NCBI GenBank assembly: GCA_964242305.1
Contig: CAXTBB010000022.1
Location: 5,403 to 69,402, forward strand
Length of the DNA stretch: 64,000 nucleotides
Source of the DNA: DATLGB01 sp964242305
GTDB lineage: Bacteria; Actinomycetota; Thermoleophilia; Solirubrobacterales; Solirubrobacteraceae
Reading direction: 5' to 3'
Numbering within the stretch: position 1 is the stretch's first letter; each line of letters starts with the position of its first letter. Both the position numbers and the translations under genes were made by a program. Shown piece by piece: positions 15,765 through 24,222 of the stretch. A model generated the notes under the pieces. That model had not been told where the DNA came from, searched no databases, and saw only the letters and a list, made by a program, of their open reading frames with translations.

Positions 15765-16241
15765 CTAGCGCTCGGCGAGCGCGCGGTCCATGTCGCGGCG
15801 CATGTCGCGCTCCTTGATGGTCTGGCGCTTGTCGCCCGCGTCCTTGCCGCGGGCGAGGGCGATCTCGAGCTTGGCGCGACCGTCGGAGAAGTAGATGCGG
15901 GTGGGGACGAGCGTGAAGCCCTTGGCGGCGACCTTGGTGGCGAGGCGCTCGATCTCGGTGCGGTGGGCGAGCAGCTTGCGGGGCCGCTCGGGCTCGTGGT
16001 TGTCGCGGGACGCGTTGGCGTACGGGGGGATGTGGACGTTGTGCAGCCACAGCTCGCCGCGGTCGAGTGACACGTAGCCGTCCTTGATCTGCGCCTTGCC
16101 GCCGCGCAGGGCCTTGACCTCGGTGCCGGTCAGGACCATGCCCGTCTCGAGCTTGTCGGACAGGTGGTAGCGGTACGCCGCCGACCGGTTGGTGGCGACG
16201 TCGCCGGGCGCCGTCTTGCGCTTGCCGCCCTTCTTGGCCAT
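15765..16241 (-). CDS. smpB: SsrA-binding protein SmpB
   Basis: 158 residues from ATG 16241, overlapping the FKBP stop by one base (TGATG). All family blocks are present: NRSAAYRYHLSDKLETGMVLTGTEVKALRGGKAQIKDGYV, then ELWLHNVHIPPY, HEPERPRKLLAHRTEIERL and GFTLVPTRIYFSDGRAKLEIALARGKD. The basic tail RQTIKERDMRRDMDRAL enters the mRNA channel. It delivers tmRNA (ssrA, 1949-2312) to stalled ribosomes. The two partners lie about 13.5 kb apart on the same strand. Confidence 0.97.
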   Translation of the reverse strand: MAKKGGKRKTAPGDVATNRSAAYRYHLSDKLETGMVLTGTEVKALRGGKAQIKDGYVSLDRGELWLHNVHIPPYANASRDNHEPERPRKLLAHRTEIERLATKVAAKGFTLVPTRIYFSDGRAKLEIALARGKDAGDKRQTIKERDMRRDMDRALAER

Positions 16242-16612
16242 CAGCTGACGGAAATGAGGTCCACGACGAAGACCAGGGTCTCGTCGGGACCGATGACGCC
16301 GCCGGCGCCGCGGCTGCCGTAGGCGAGGTGGGGTGGGATGGTGAGGCGGCGGCGGCCGCCGACCTTCATGCCCTGGACGCCCTGGTCCCAGCCGGCGATG
16401 ACCTGCCCGGCGCCGAGCCCGAAGCCGAAGGTGCGCCCGCGGTCCCAGGAGCTGTCGAACTCGTCGCCCGACGACCACGACACGCCGACGTAGTGGACGT
16501 CGACCTGCTGGCCCGCGCCGGCCTCGGGGCCGTCGCCCTCGTGGACGTCCTCGATCTGCAGGTCAGCGGGGGCGTCGCCGCCGGGGATCGTCACGTCGGG
16601 CTTCTCGGGCAT
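16241..16612 (-). CDS. FKBP-type peptidyl-prolyl cis-trans isomerase
   Basis: 123 residues. The start at 16612 overlaps the RNase R stop. It has no signal peptide. Single FKBP domain: GQQVDVHYVGVSWSSGDEFDSSWDRGRTFGFGLGAGQVIAGWDQGVQGMKVGGRRRLTIPPHLAYG, ending in DETLVFVVDLISV. This keeps the active-site Tyr, Asp, Phe, Val-Ile and Trp. Co-transcribed with rnr and smpB, so it may act on nascent or ribosome-associated proteins. That is inference from position. Confidence 0.94.
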   Translation of the reverse strand: MPEKPDVTIPGGDAPADLQIEDVHEGDGPEAGAGQQVDVHYVGVSWSSGDEFDSSWDRGRTFGFGLGAGQVIAGWDQGVQGMKVGGRRRLTIPPHLAYGSRGAGGVIGPDETLVFVVDLISVS

Positions 16613-18291
16613 CAGGTCTTCAACTCTACGGGGGAGAGATCCACGCGCCCCCGGGCCGTGTCGACCTTCGTGACCTGCACCGTGATGAGGTCACCGAGGC
16701 GGATGCCGCGCTCGGAGCGGGTGCCGATCAGCGCCGTCTCGAGCTCGTTGAGCTCGAACCAGCCGCTGAGCGTGCGCACCGGCAGCATCCCCTCGTAGCC
16801 GTCCCCGAAGGCCACGAACGCACCCGCGCCGACCAAGCCGACGACCTCGCCGGCGAACTCCTGCTGCCAGCCGTTCTCGAAGAGCGCGCGCTCGAGCACG
16901 AAGGCGCGGGCGATGTCGTCGGCCTTGCGCTCGATCCCCATCGCGTCGCGCTCGCGGCTCGAGCACCACTCCCCGAGCTCGCCGAGCCGGCCGCGGTCGG
17001 GCATGTCCTCGCCGGCTCCGATGGCGGCCAGCAGCGCGCGGTGGACGACGAGGTCCGGATAGCGCCGGATCGGCGAGGTGAAGTGGCAGTAGCGCGAGGA
17101 GCGCAGGCCGGCGTGGCCGACGTTGTCGGGCGAGTAGTAGGCCTGCTTGAGCGCCCGCAGCACCAGGTACGTGAACCCCTTGCGCCCCAGCGGCGCGACG
17201 GCGCGGGAGATGTCGCCGACCGCGTCCATCGCCTGGGTGGAGGACAGCGTGTCGCCGATGGCGGGGACGGCGACGTCGAGCGATTCGAGCTGGTCGGCCA
17301 GCCGCGCGACGCGGGCGCCGTCCGGCCGCTCGTGGACGCGGTAGAGCGCGGGCAGACCGCGGTCCTCGAGCAGCGCCGCGACCGCCTCGTTGGCGGCGAT
17401 CATGAGGTGCTCGATCAGGCGGTGGGACTCCGTCTGCGGGTCCGGCTCGACCGCGGTGACGTGACCGGCGCCGTCGAAGGCGAAGGCCGGCTCGGACGAG
17501 GTGATCTCCAAGGCGCCACGCGCCGCCCGGCGTGCCTCCAGCGACGCGGCGACGGCGCGAGCGTCGGCGAGGCCCGCCGGGGCGGGCGGGCCGGTTTCAG
17601 CTTTGGCGAACACCGCGTCGACCTCGGGGTAGGTCAGGCGCGCGTCGGAGCGGATGACCGAGCGATAGAAGGCCGACCGCGTCATCGTCGGCCCGTCGAA
17701 GTCCATCTCGACCGTGACCGCGAGCCGGTCCTCCCCCGGCCGCAGCGAGCAGGCGTCGTTGGAGAGCGCCTCGGGCAGCATCGGTTCGACCGCGCCCGGG
17801 ACGTAGACCGACGTCGCGCGCCGGTGGGCCTCGCGATCGACCGGCGACCCCGGCCGGACGTAGGCGGACACGTCGGCGATGTGCACCCACACGCGCGCGC
17901 CGTCGGCGGAGATCGCGTCGTCGAAGTCGCGCGCCGTCGGCGGGTCGATGGTGAACGTCGGCAGCGAGCGCAGGTCGCGGCGCTCGACCTCGACCGGCAC
18001 GGCGTCGCGCGCGGCACGCTCGGCGTCGATCGGGAAGCGCCGTCGCAGGCCGCGGTCGACCATCAGCGCCTCGATCACGTCGCGGGCGACGTCCGGGCGC
18101 CCGATCCGTCGCACGAGCTTGCCCCGCGCGCCGACCACGACCAGGTCACCCACGCGGGCGCGCGAGTCGCGGTTCACCGTCACCCGCCGGCCGCGTGCCT
18201 CAAAGAAGGGCGCGACCGTCAGCTGCCGACCGCGCTTCTCGAGGACCCCGATGGTCAGCTCAGAGCTTGCCGGCGACGACCTGGAGGCCAC
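16612..18291 (-). CDS. rnr: RNB-domain 3'-5' exoribonuclease (RNase R-like)
   Basis: 559 residues, shorter than E. coli RNase R (813) because the N-terminal helix-turn-helix and one cold-shock domain are missing or reduced. The catalytic aspartate cluster is IDPPTARDFDDAIS at 116-128. It also has VSAYVRPGSPVDREAHRRATSVYVPG, MLPEALSNDACSLRPGEDRLAVTV and FTSPIRRYPDLVVHRAL. A C-terminal S1 domain (from about 480, AGEVVGLVGAGAFVAFGDGYEGMLPV) completes it. Start GTG 18291 lies 32 nt inside the ctpA gene, and a later start is possible. Next to smpB, as in many Gram-positives, where RNase R degrades mRNAs on tmRNA-rescued ribosomes. Confidence 0.92.
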   Translation of the reverse strand: MASRSSPASSELTIGVLEKRGRQLTVAPFFEARGRRVTVNRDSRARVGDLVVVGARGKLVRRIGRPDVARDVIEALMVDRGLRRRFPIDAERAARDAVPVEVERRDLRSLPTFTIDPPTARDFDDAISADGARVWVHIADVSAYVRPGSPVDREAHRRATSVYVPGAVEPMLPEALSNDACSLRPGEDRLAVTVEMDFDGPTMTRSAFYRSVIRSDARLTYPEVDAVFAKAETGPPAPAGLADARAVAASLEARRAARGALEITSSEPAFAFDGAGHVTAVEPDPQTESHRLIEHLMIAANEAVAALLEDRGLPALYRVHERPDGARVARLADQLESLDVAVPAIGDTLSSTQAMDAVGDISRAVAPLGRKGFTYLVLRALKQAYYSPDNVGHAGLRSSRYCHFTSPIRRYPDLVVHRALLAAIGAGEDMPDRGRLGELGEWCSSRERDAMGIERKADDIARAFVLERALFENGWQQEFAGEVVGLVGAGAFVAFGDGYEGMLPVRTLSGWFELNELETALIGTRSERGIRLGDLITVQVTKVDTARGRVDLSPVELKT

Positions 18292-19432
18292 GCTGGAGCA
18301 CCTCGTCGCGCTTGGTCTTCGGGTTGTCCTTGACCGGGACGTCCGGGGTGAGGCCGCGCTTGCCGTCCTTGGGCCCCAGGTTGCGCCCGTCGGGGGTGAA
18401 GTACTCGCCGACGGTGATGTCCAGCGCCCCGCCGTTGGGCAGGTTCTCGATCTCCTGGAAGACGCCCTTGCCGAACGTCTTCTCCCCCACCACCGTGGCC
18501 CGGTGGCGGTCCTGGAGCGCGCCCGTGACGATCTCGGACGCCGACGCGGTCCCGCCGTCGACGAGCACGGCGACGGGGATGTGGGTGTTGATCGCGTCGC
18601 CCGCCGCGGTGAAGCGCTCCTCCTTGCGGTTGCGGCCGTGGGTGGAGACGATCAGGCCGTCCGGGATGAAGATCGACGCGGTCAGCACGCCCTCCTGGAG
18701 CAGGCCGCCACCGTTATGGCGCAGGTCGAGGACGATCCCCTTCGCGCCGGCCTTGAGCAGGCTGCGGACGTTCTGGGAGACGGCCCCGTGCGCGCCCGCG
18801 GTGAACTGCGACAGCGACACGTAGCCGATCTTCTTGCCGTCCTTGGTCTCCAGGTGCTTCTCCGACACCGGCACGACGACCTTGGCGCGCTCGAGCGTCT
18901 CCACCCGTCGCTTGCCGTCGCTGAGGATCGTCAGCTTGACGTTGGTCCCGGCGCGGCCCTTGATGCGCGTGGTGGCGTCGTCGCTCGACGTCCCCTTCAG
19001 CGAGGTGCCGTTGACGGCCACGATCAGGTCGCCGCGCTTGAGGCCCGACTTCTTGGCCGGCCCGCCGGCGAAGACGTTGAGGATCTCCAGGCCGCGCGGG
19101 ACCTCCTTGACGTTCATGCCGACGCCTTCGAAGTTGCCCTGGGTGGAGGCCTCGAAGTCCTGGTACTGGCTCGGCGTGATGTAGTGGCTGAAGGGGTCCT
19201 TCAGCGAGGCGACGGCCGCTTCCAGCGCCGCGTCGGAGATCTTCTGCGTGTTCGCCGTGCGGTAGTAGTCGTCGTCGATCTTGTCGAGGACGTCCTGGTA
19301 GACGTCGGCCTGCTCGTTGGGCTGGAAGAAGTGCGGGAGGTTGAGATGCCCGCCCAGGTAGAGCCCCAGGACGAACGTCACCGGCACCGACAGCGCCAGC
19401 AGCACGAACAACACCAGCCACCGACGCCGCAT
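18260..19432 (-). CDS. S41 C-terminal processing protease (CtpA/CtpB type)
   Basis: 390 residues from ATG 19432. N-terminal hydrophobic anchor (residues 4-30) and a tail-specific protease N-domain. The PDZ domain near 100-185 contains GVGMNVKEVPRGLEI, GGPAKKSGLKRGDLIVAVNG. The catalytic domain has Ser297 in GGTASASEIVTG and Lys322 in EKTFGKGVFQ, the Ser-Lys dyad with normal spacing. It cleaves proteins from a hydrophobic C-terminus outside the membrane. An upstream in-frame extension to 19654 runs antisense through gltD and is not real. In B. subtilis ctpB also follows ftsX, the same relative order as here. Confidence 0.93.
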   Translation of the reverse strand: MRRRWLVLFVLLALSVPVTFVLGLYLGGHLNLPHFFQPNEQADVYQDVLDKIDDDYYRTANTQKISDAALEAAVASLKDPFSHYITPSQYQDFEASTQGNFEGVGMNVKEVPRGLEILNVFAGGPAKKSGLKRGDLIVAVNGTSLKGTSSDDATTRIKGRAGTNVKLTILSDGKRRVETLERAKVVVPVSEKHLETKDGKKIGYVSLSQFTAGAHGAVSQNVRSLLKAGAKGIVLDLRHNGGGLLQEGVLTASIFIPDGLIVSTHGRNRKEERFTAAGDAINTHIPVAVLVDGGTASASEIVTGALQDRHRATVVGEKTFGKGVFQEIENLPNGGALDITVGEYFTPDGRNLGPKDGKRGLTPDVPVKDNPKTKRDEVLQRGLQVVAGKL

Positions 19433-19469
19433 CTCGCTCCACGGTAGGCGGCCTATCGTGTGCCGACCC

Positions 19470-20921
19470 ATGGGCGACCCCCGAGGCTTCCTCAAGATCC
19501 ACCGCGTGGCGATGCCGGAACGGGACCCGCGCGAGCGCGTCGCCGACCACAAGGAGATCTTCGGCGTCCTGCCCGACCAGGAGCTCAAGGACCAGGGCGG
19601 TCGCTGCATGGACTGCGGGGTCCCCTTCTGCCACGACGGCTGCCCGCTCGGCAACCTGATCCCGGACTGGAACGACCTCGTCTACCGGGGCCGCTGGCGC
19701 GAGGCGATCGACGAGCTGCACGCCACCAACAACTTCCCCGAGTTCACCGGCCTGATCTGCCCGGCGCCGTGCGAGTCGGCCTGCGTCCTGGCCATCAACG
19801 ACGACCCGGTGATGATCAAGCAGGTCGAGTACGCGATCGTCCACCACGCCTGGGAGCAGGGCTGGATCGTCCCCGTCATTCCTGAGCGGCGGACCGGGCG
19901 CACGGTCGCCGTCGTCGGCTCCGGGCCGGCCGGCCTCGCCGCCGCCCAGCAGCTCAACCACGCCGGCCACGCCGTCGTCGTGTTCGAGAAGGACGAGGCC
20001 ACGGGCGGGCTGCTGCGCTTCGGGGTGCCCGACGCGAAGCTCGAGAAGTGGATGATCGACCGCCGCGTCAAGGTGCTCGAGGAGGAGGGCGTCGAGGTCC
20101 GCTGCGGCGTCGACGTCGGGGTCGACCTGTCCGTCGAGGACCTGCGCGCCGAGTTCGACGCCGTGGTGATCGCCACCGGCGCGCGCGAGCCGCGCAGCGC
20201 CGGCATCGAGGGCGAGGACCTGATCGGCGTCCACGACGCGATGTCCTACCTCTACCAGCGCAACCGGGCCGTCGCGCGCGAAGAGGGCCGGGAGGCGCCG
20301 GACGTCCCGGAGGAGGCGGTCATCTCGGCCAAGGACCGCCACGTCGTCGTCGTCGGCGGCGGCGACACCGGCATGGACTGCGTGTCGAGCGCCAACCGCG
20401 AGGGCGCGGCCAGCGTGATGATGTACGACGTCTACCCCGCGCTCCCCGCCGCCGGCCGCTACCCCGACGCGCCCTGGCCCGAGCACCCGCGCCGCACGTC
20501 CTCCACCTACGCGCTCGACGAGCCCGGCCCCGAGCGCCGCTTCGGCACCCGCGTGCAGCGCATCGTCGGCCAGGACGGCCGCGTCGTCGCCGTCGAGGGC
20601 GACGAGGTGACCGGCACCTCGTCGCGCGACCTGCGCCCCGTCCCCGGCACCGAGTTCACCGGCAAGGCCGACCTGATCCTGATCGCGATCGGCTTCACCC
20701 AGCCCCACCACGCGGGCCTGCTCGACGACCTCGGGCTTGCCTATGACGCACGCGGCAACGTCAAGGCGCCCACCTTCGCGTCGTCGGTGGACGGCGTCTT
20801 CGCGTGCGGGGACGTCCGGGTCGGCGCGTCGCTGGTGGTCACGGCGATCGCCGAGGGCCGCCGCTGCGCGCGCGTCGTCGAGCGGTACCTCGCCGAAGCG
20901 CCCGCGCTGGCCGCCCAGTAG
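19470..20921 (+). CDS. gltD: Glutamate synthase small (beta) subunit, NADPH type
   Basis: 483 residues from ATG 19470. The N-terminal adrenodoxin-reductase-like Fe-S region has CMDCGVPFCHDGCPLGN (near 48-64) and CPAPCESACVL. The FAD motif VAVVGSGPAGLAAAQQL lies near 148. The NADPH motif VVVVGGGDTGMDC is near 292, and the C-terminal GVFACGDVRVGASLVV closes the FAD domain. It passes electrons from NADPH to the large subunit GltB. No gltB gene is present in the window, and the flanking genes are unrelated, so it is an orphan here. Divergent from ctpA with a 37-nt gap. Confidence 0.94.
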   Translation: MGDPRGFLKIHRVAMPERDPRERVADHKEIFGVLPDQELKDQGGRCMDCGVPFCHDGCPLGNLIPDWNDLVYRGRWREAIDELHATNNFPEFTGLICPAPCESACVLAINDDPVMIKQVEYAIVHHAWEQGWIVPVIPERRTGRTVAVVGSGPAGLAAAQQLNHAGHAVVVFEKDEATGGLLRFGVPDAKLEKWMIDRRVKVLEEEGVEVRCGVDVGVDLSVEDLRAEFDAVVIATGAREPRSAGIEGEDLIGVHDAMSYLYQRNRAVAREEGREAPDVPEEAVISAKDRHVVVVGGGDTGMDCVSSANREGAASVMMYDVYPALPAAGRYPDAPWPEHPRRTSSTYALDEPGPERRFGTRVQRIVGQDGRVVAVEGDEVTGTSSRDLRPVPGTEFTGKADLILIAIGFTQPHHAGLLDDLGLAYDARGNVKAPTFASSVDGVFACGDVRVGASLVVTAIAEGRRCARVVERYLAEAPALAAQ

Positions 20922-20926
20922 CGCGA

Positions 20927-21765
20927 TCAGGTCCGTCGCCTCCGGGACGTTGTGGCGTGCCCAGCGAGCCGGCGTTCCGTCGTGGAGCCGGTCGCGGGTG
21001 TCGAGTGGGGCGCCGTGCGCGACGAGCGAGCGGGCCGTCTAGAGGTGCCCCTGCGACGCCGCCCAGTGCAGCGGCGTGAGGCCGTAGAGCGGCGCGCGGG
21101 CCGGGTCGGCGCCGTGATCGAGGAGCTCTTCGCAGGTCGCGGTGCGCCCGAGGTGGGCGGCCAGGGAGAGCGCCTCGGCGAGCACGTCCGCGGTGTCGTC
21201 CTCGATCGAGCGTCCCGGCCAGCCGATGTCGGTGAAGTCCGGCCGGTACACCGCCGCCGCCGGGCGCAGACCGCCGCCGTCGTCGAACCAGCCCGCCAGC
21301 GGGACGCCGGCGGGCGCGGCGAGCACGAACGCGTCGGGCTGGACGCCGGTCCGGGCGACGAGGACGTCGGCGGCGGCGCGACTGCCGTGGAAGGCGGCGC
21401 TCGCTGCGCCGTCGCCACCATCAGCTTCCAGGGCGGCTCGGCCGGCAGGCGGCTGTAGTGCGTGTCGCGATGGCGGTCCGTCGTCTCCGCCAGCTCGTCC
21501 CACTCGGCGTAGACCTCGCGCCCGAACGCGCCGACGCGATCCACCGGGCGCGCCGCCCCTTCAGCCTCGACCGCACGCTTGAACGCAGGCCACGACCGGT
21601 GGCCGTGCTCGCACGCGATCACGTGAAGGGCATCGGCGAGCACGAACCGCTCGTGGTCTGCTCCGGCCCGGGTGCGGTCTCCAGCTCGATACGCCTCCAG
21701 GAGCGCCCTGGCTCCCGGCGGTAGCGATCCACGCCCTTCGCCTCCAGCTCGTGGTGCAGGTCCAC
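20927..21765 (-). pseudogene. Decayed ankyrin-repeat protein gene
   Basis: Coding sense is spread over three frames. From GTG 21765: MDLHHELEAKGVDRYRREPG. After an apparent one-base loss near 21711-21716: ALLEAYRAGDRTRAGADHERFVLADALHVIACEHGHRSWPAFKRAV and on to PWKLMVAT. After a second loss near 21410-21425: AAFHGSRAAADVLVARTG through the ankyrin unit ATCEELLDHGADPARAPLYGLTPLHWAASQGHL. A TAG at 21041-21039 then stands where Glu is expected, because the same frame resumes with TARSLVAHGAPLDTRDR, a second ankyrin unit. Its end fades into gltD. Three independent lesions make decay more likely than sequencing error. Confidence 0.8.
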
Positions 21766-21766
21766 G

Positions 21767-22552
21767 TCAGCGCTTGCGGCCGGCAGCGATGAGCACGCTG
21801 CCGGGGAAGCCGTCGGCGGCCCGGATCGGGGCGCCCTTCGCGAGGGCGCGATCGCGGATCGAGTCCCGCACCTCAGGCTCCAGGCCGGCCAGCGCCTGCG
21901 CGAGCGGGCCCGCAAGCCGCGGCACCCGGTCCCACCACTCGTCGAGTGACACCGCCATCGGGGCCGCGACGGTCTCGACCGTGACGTCGTCGAGACCGCC
22001 GTCGCGGAACGCGGCGGCCAGGACGTCCGGGTCATCGAGACTGAACGGGCCGGCGACGCCCGGCGGCGGGAACGGGACGCCGAACTGCTCGCCGACCGCA
22101 TCGAGGATCGCCCCGAGCCATGGGTTCGCGTCGCGCCGATCCCAGACCATCGCGGCGTAGCGACCGCCTGGGACCAGCACGCGCGCCGCTTCCCGGACCG
22201 CGTCCGCAGCCGGGTCGGCGAACATCAGGCCGTGGCGTGAGACGACGGCGTCGAAGGTCCCGTCGCGCAGATCGAGCGCGCTCTGATCGCTGACGACGGT
22301 CTGCGCACCCGGCGCACGTTCGGCCGCGGTGGCGACCATCGCCTGCGAGACGTCGGAGAACGTGACCGTTGCGCCCCGCTCCGCGGCGGCGATGCCCGCG
22401 CCACCCGGCCCGCAGGCGATCTCGAGCACCACGCTCCCCGCCTCGATGGCGGCGGCGTCGAGCAGCCGGGCGGTCGGACCGGCGAGATGGTGGTCGACGA
22501 ACTCGGCGTTCTGCCGCCACCCCGAGGCGGCGGCCTCCCACATCTCGGACAT
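21767..22552 (-). CDS. Class I SAM-dependent methyltransferase
   Basis: 261 residues. ATG 22552 overlaps the RDD gene stop (TGATG). Opening MSEMWEAAASGWRQNAEFVDHHLAGPT is typical of UbiE/Methyltransf_11-like enzymes. Motif I is VVLEIACGPGGAGIAAAERG, followed by FSDVSQAMVATAAERAP (acidic loop), then FDAVVSRHGLMFADPAADAVREAARVLVPGGRYAAMVW. SAM binding is clear; the substrate is not. It ends two bases before the GTG of the decayed ankyrin gene, suggesting those two were once a unit. Confidence 0.87.
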   Translation of the reverse strand: MSEMWEAAASGWRQNAEFVDHHLAGPTARLLDAAAIEAGSVVLEIACGPGGAGIAAAERGATVTFSDVSQAMVATAAERAPGAQTVVSDQSALDLRDGTFDAVVSRHGLMFADPAADAVREAARVLVPGGRYAAMVWDRRDANPWLGAILDAVGEQFGVPFPPPGVAGPFSLDDPDVLAAAFRDGGLDDVTVETVAAPMAVSLDEWWDRVPRLAGPLAQALAGLEPEVRDSIRDRALAKGAPIRAADGFPGSVLIAAGRKR

Positions 22553-23256
22553 CAGTCGCGCGACGCTATCAAAGCCTCGAGGAAGGCCTCCGAGGACTGG
22601 GTCGGCGCGCCGGCGACCTTGGTGCGCAGGCGGCCGGCGAGCTGGTCGGCGAGGGCGGCGCGGGCGCCCGGGTTGAGCGTCTCGCGACGGCCGAGGAAGG
22701 AGCGGACGACGGACAGGTCCTCGGCGGTGACGCCGGACGTGTCCCAACCGTAGGTGCGCTCGGCGGCGACCGAGGGGTCTGGCCCCGGAGTCGCGCGGCG
22801 CTCGCGGACGACGAGCGTGCCGGCGGCGAGGTCGCCGAGGCGCTGGTTGTGGCGGGTGACGAAGATGGCGATCATGGCGATGCCGTAGACGCCGGGCAGG
22901 ATGTCGATGAGCCGCAGGACGTTGCGGATCGCCGACGTCACGAAGGTGACGGGCGCGCCGCTGTCGGTGACCACGCGCAGCCCGGCGGCGCGCTTGCCGG
23001 GGGTGCGGCCGGCCGCGCGGACCTCGAAGAGGACGTCGTAGCCGAACAGCAGCAGGAAGGCGCCGACGGACAGCACGAGGGCGAGGACGCCACCGTCCAG
23101 CACCGCCGACGCGAGCAGCAGCCCGACCACCGCGACCACGGCGAGGATGAGGAGATCGAGCAGCGTGGCCAGGAAGCGCGAGCCGATGCCGGCCAGCTGC
23201 AGGTCGACGTCGATCCCCTCGGGCGTCGTGATGGTCAGGAAGTCGCCATGCTGCAC
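22552..23256 (-). CDS. RDD-family membrane protein
   Basis: 234 residues from GTG 23256. RDD domain: GIDVDLQLAGIGSRFLATLLDLLILAVVAVVGLLLA, a second hydrophobic pair, RTPGKRAAGLRVV, then IRNVLRLIDILPGVYGIAMIAIFVTRHNQRLGDLAAGTLVVR. The Arg/Asp pairs that name the family are conserved. The ~75-residue soluble C-tail (WDTSGVTAEDLSVVRSFLGRRETL...) is a feature of RDD proteins found with SpoIIM and DUF58 genes. Its start codon overlaps the start of the divergent SpoIIM-like gene by 9 nt. Confidence 0.9.
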   Translation of the reverse strand: MQHGDFLTITTPEGIDVDLQLAGIGSRFLATLLDLLILAVVAVVGLLLASAVLDGGVLALVLSVGAFLLLFGYDVLFEVRAAGRTPGKRAAGLRVVTDSGAPVTFVTSAIRNVLRLIDILPGVYGIAMIAIFVTRHNQRLGDLAAGTLVVRERRATPGPDPSVAAERTYGWDTSGVTAEDLSVVRSFLGRRETLNPGARAALADQLAGRLRTKVAGAPTQSSEAFLEALIASRD

Positions 23257-24222
23257 GGTGTGCAACGTACGCGTTTCGTGGCCGACCGCGAGCCGAGCTG
23301 GCAGGAGCTCGACGAGCTGCTGACACGCGCGAACGGCAAGCCGGAGCGGCTCGGTGTCGACGGCGTGCGGCGGCTCGGCACCCTCTACCGGGCGGCGGCG
23401 GCCGACCTTGGCGTGGCCCGGCGCGCGTACCCGGGCGACGGGATGACCGTGCGCCTGCACGACCTCGTGGCGCGTGGACGCCAGGCCGTCTACTCGCACC
23501 AGTCGCGCCGCGCGTCGGTGTGGGAGTTCCTGAGCCGCGGCTACTGGCAGCGGCTTCGCGAGCGGCCGGGCCTGCTGGCCACCGCGGCCATCCTGCTGCT
23601 CGTCCCCGCCGTGCTGGCCTGGATCTGGGGCGTGACCGACCCTGGCGCGGCGCTCGGCGTCGTCCCCGGCGGCTTCCGCAACCGCGGCGGCGACCCCGTG
23701 GCGGGGTCGCTGTCGACCAGCGACGAGGCGGGCTTCGCCGGCGAGATCTTCACCAACAACATCCGGGTGACCTTCGCGGCGGTGGCGGCGGGGATCACGC
23801 TCGGGATCGGGTCGGCGGCGCTGGCGATCTACAACGGCGTCATGCTCGGCGCGCTCGGCGGCATCTCCCAGCACGACGAGGTCGGCACGCGCTTCGTGTC
23901 GCTCGTCGTCGCCCACGGCGTGCTCGAGCTGTCCTGCATCATCGTGGCGACGATGGCCGGGCTGCGCATCGGCTTCGCGATCATCGACCCCGGCCGCCGC
24001 ACCCGATTGGACGCGCTGCGGGCGGAGGCGCGGCCGGCGATGGAGATCGTGCTCGGGACGATGCCGTGGCTCGTGGTCGCGGGGTTGGTCGAGGGGTTCT
24101 TCACCGGGTCGGCGCCGTCGCTCGTGCCCGCGGTGATCCTCGGCGTGGCGCTCGGCGGCGTCTACTGGGGGCTCTTCGCGGTCAGAGGCGGGCCCGCGCC
24201 TTCGCCCGCAGGTACGCGCTGA
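23248..24222 (+). CDS. Stage II sporulation protein M-like (SpoIIM/DUF95) membrane protein
   Basis: 324 residues from ATG 23248; a GTG at 23260 (giving VQRTRFVADREPSWQELDELL) is the more natural family start and would remove the overlap with the RDD gene. N-terminal ~90 residues are soluble and helical. After them come 5-6 membrane segments with the family motif IFTNNIRVTFAAVAAGITLGIGSAALAIYNGVMLG and VSLVVAHGVLELSCIIVATMAGLRIG. In actinobacteria this protein accompanies RDD, DUF58 and MoxR proteins; no sporulation role is implied. The 3' end overlaps the convergent DUF58 gene by 41 nt. Confidence 0.9.
   Translation: MLHGVQRTRFVADREPSWQELDELLTRANGKPERLGVDGVRRLGTLYRAAAADLGVARRAYPGDGMTVRLHDLVARGRQAVYSHQSRRASVWEFLSRGYWQRLRERPGLLATAAILLLVPAVLAWIWGVTDPGAALGVVPGGFRNRGGDPVAGSLSTSDEAGFAGEIFTNNIRVTFAAVAAGITLGIGSAALAIYNGVMLGALGGISQHDEVGTRFVSLVVAHGVLELSCIIVATMAGLRIGFAIIDPGRRTRLDALRAEARPAMEIVLGTMPWLVVAGLVEGFFTGSAPSLVPAVILGVALGGVYWGLFAVRGGPAPSPAGTR

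Noticed and set aside
18714..20711. Minus-strand open frame opposite gltD running into ctpA
   Set aside because: Coding shadow; gltD motifs are unambiguous and ctpA has its own ATG and membrane anchor at 19432.
23248..24222. Evidence for endospore formation from the SpoIIM-like gene
   Set aside because: SpoIIM/DUF95 proteins are common in non-sporulating actinobacteria beside RDD and MoxR genes, and no other sporulation gene is present.
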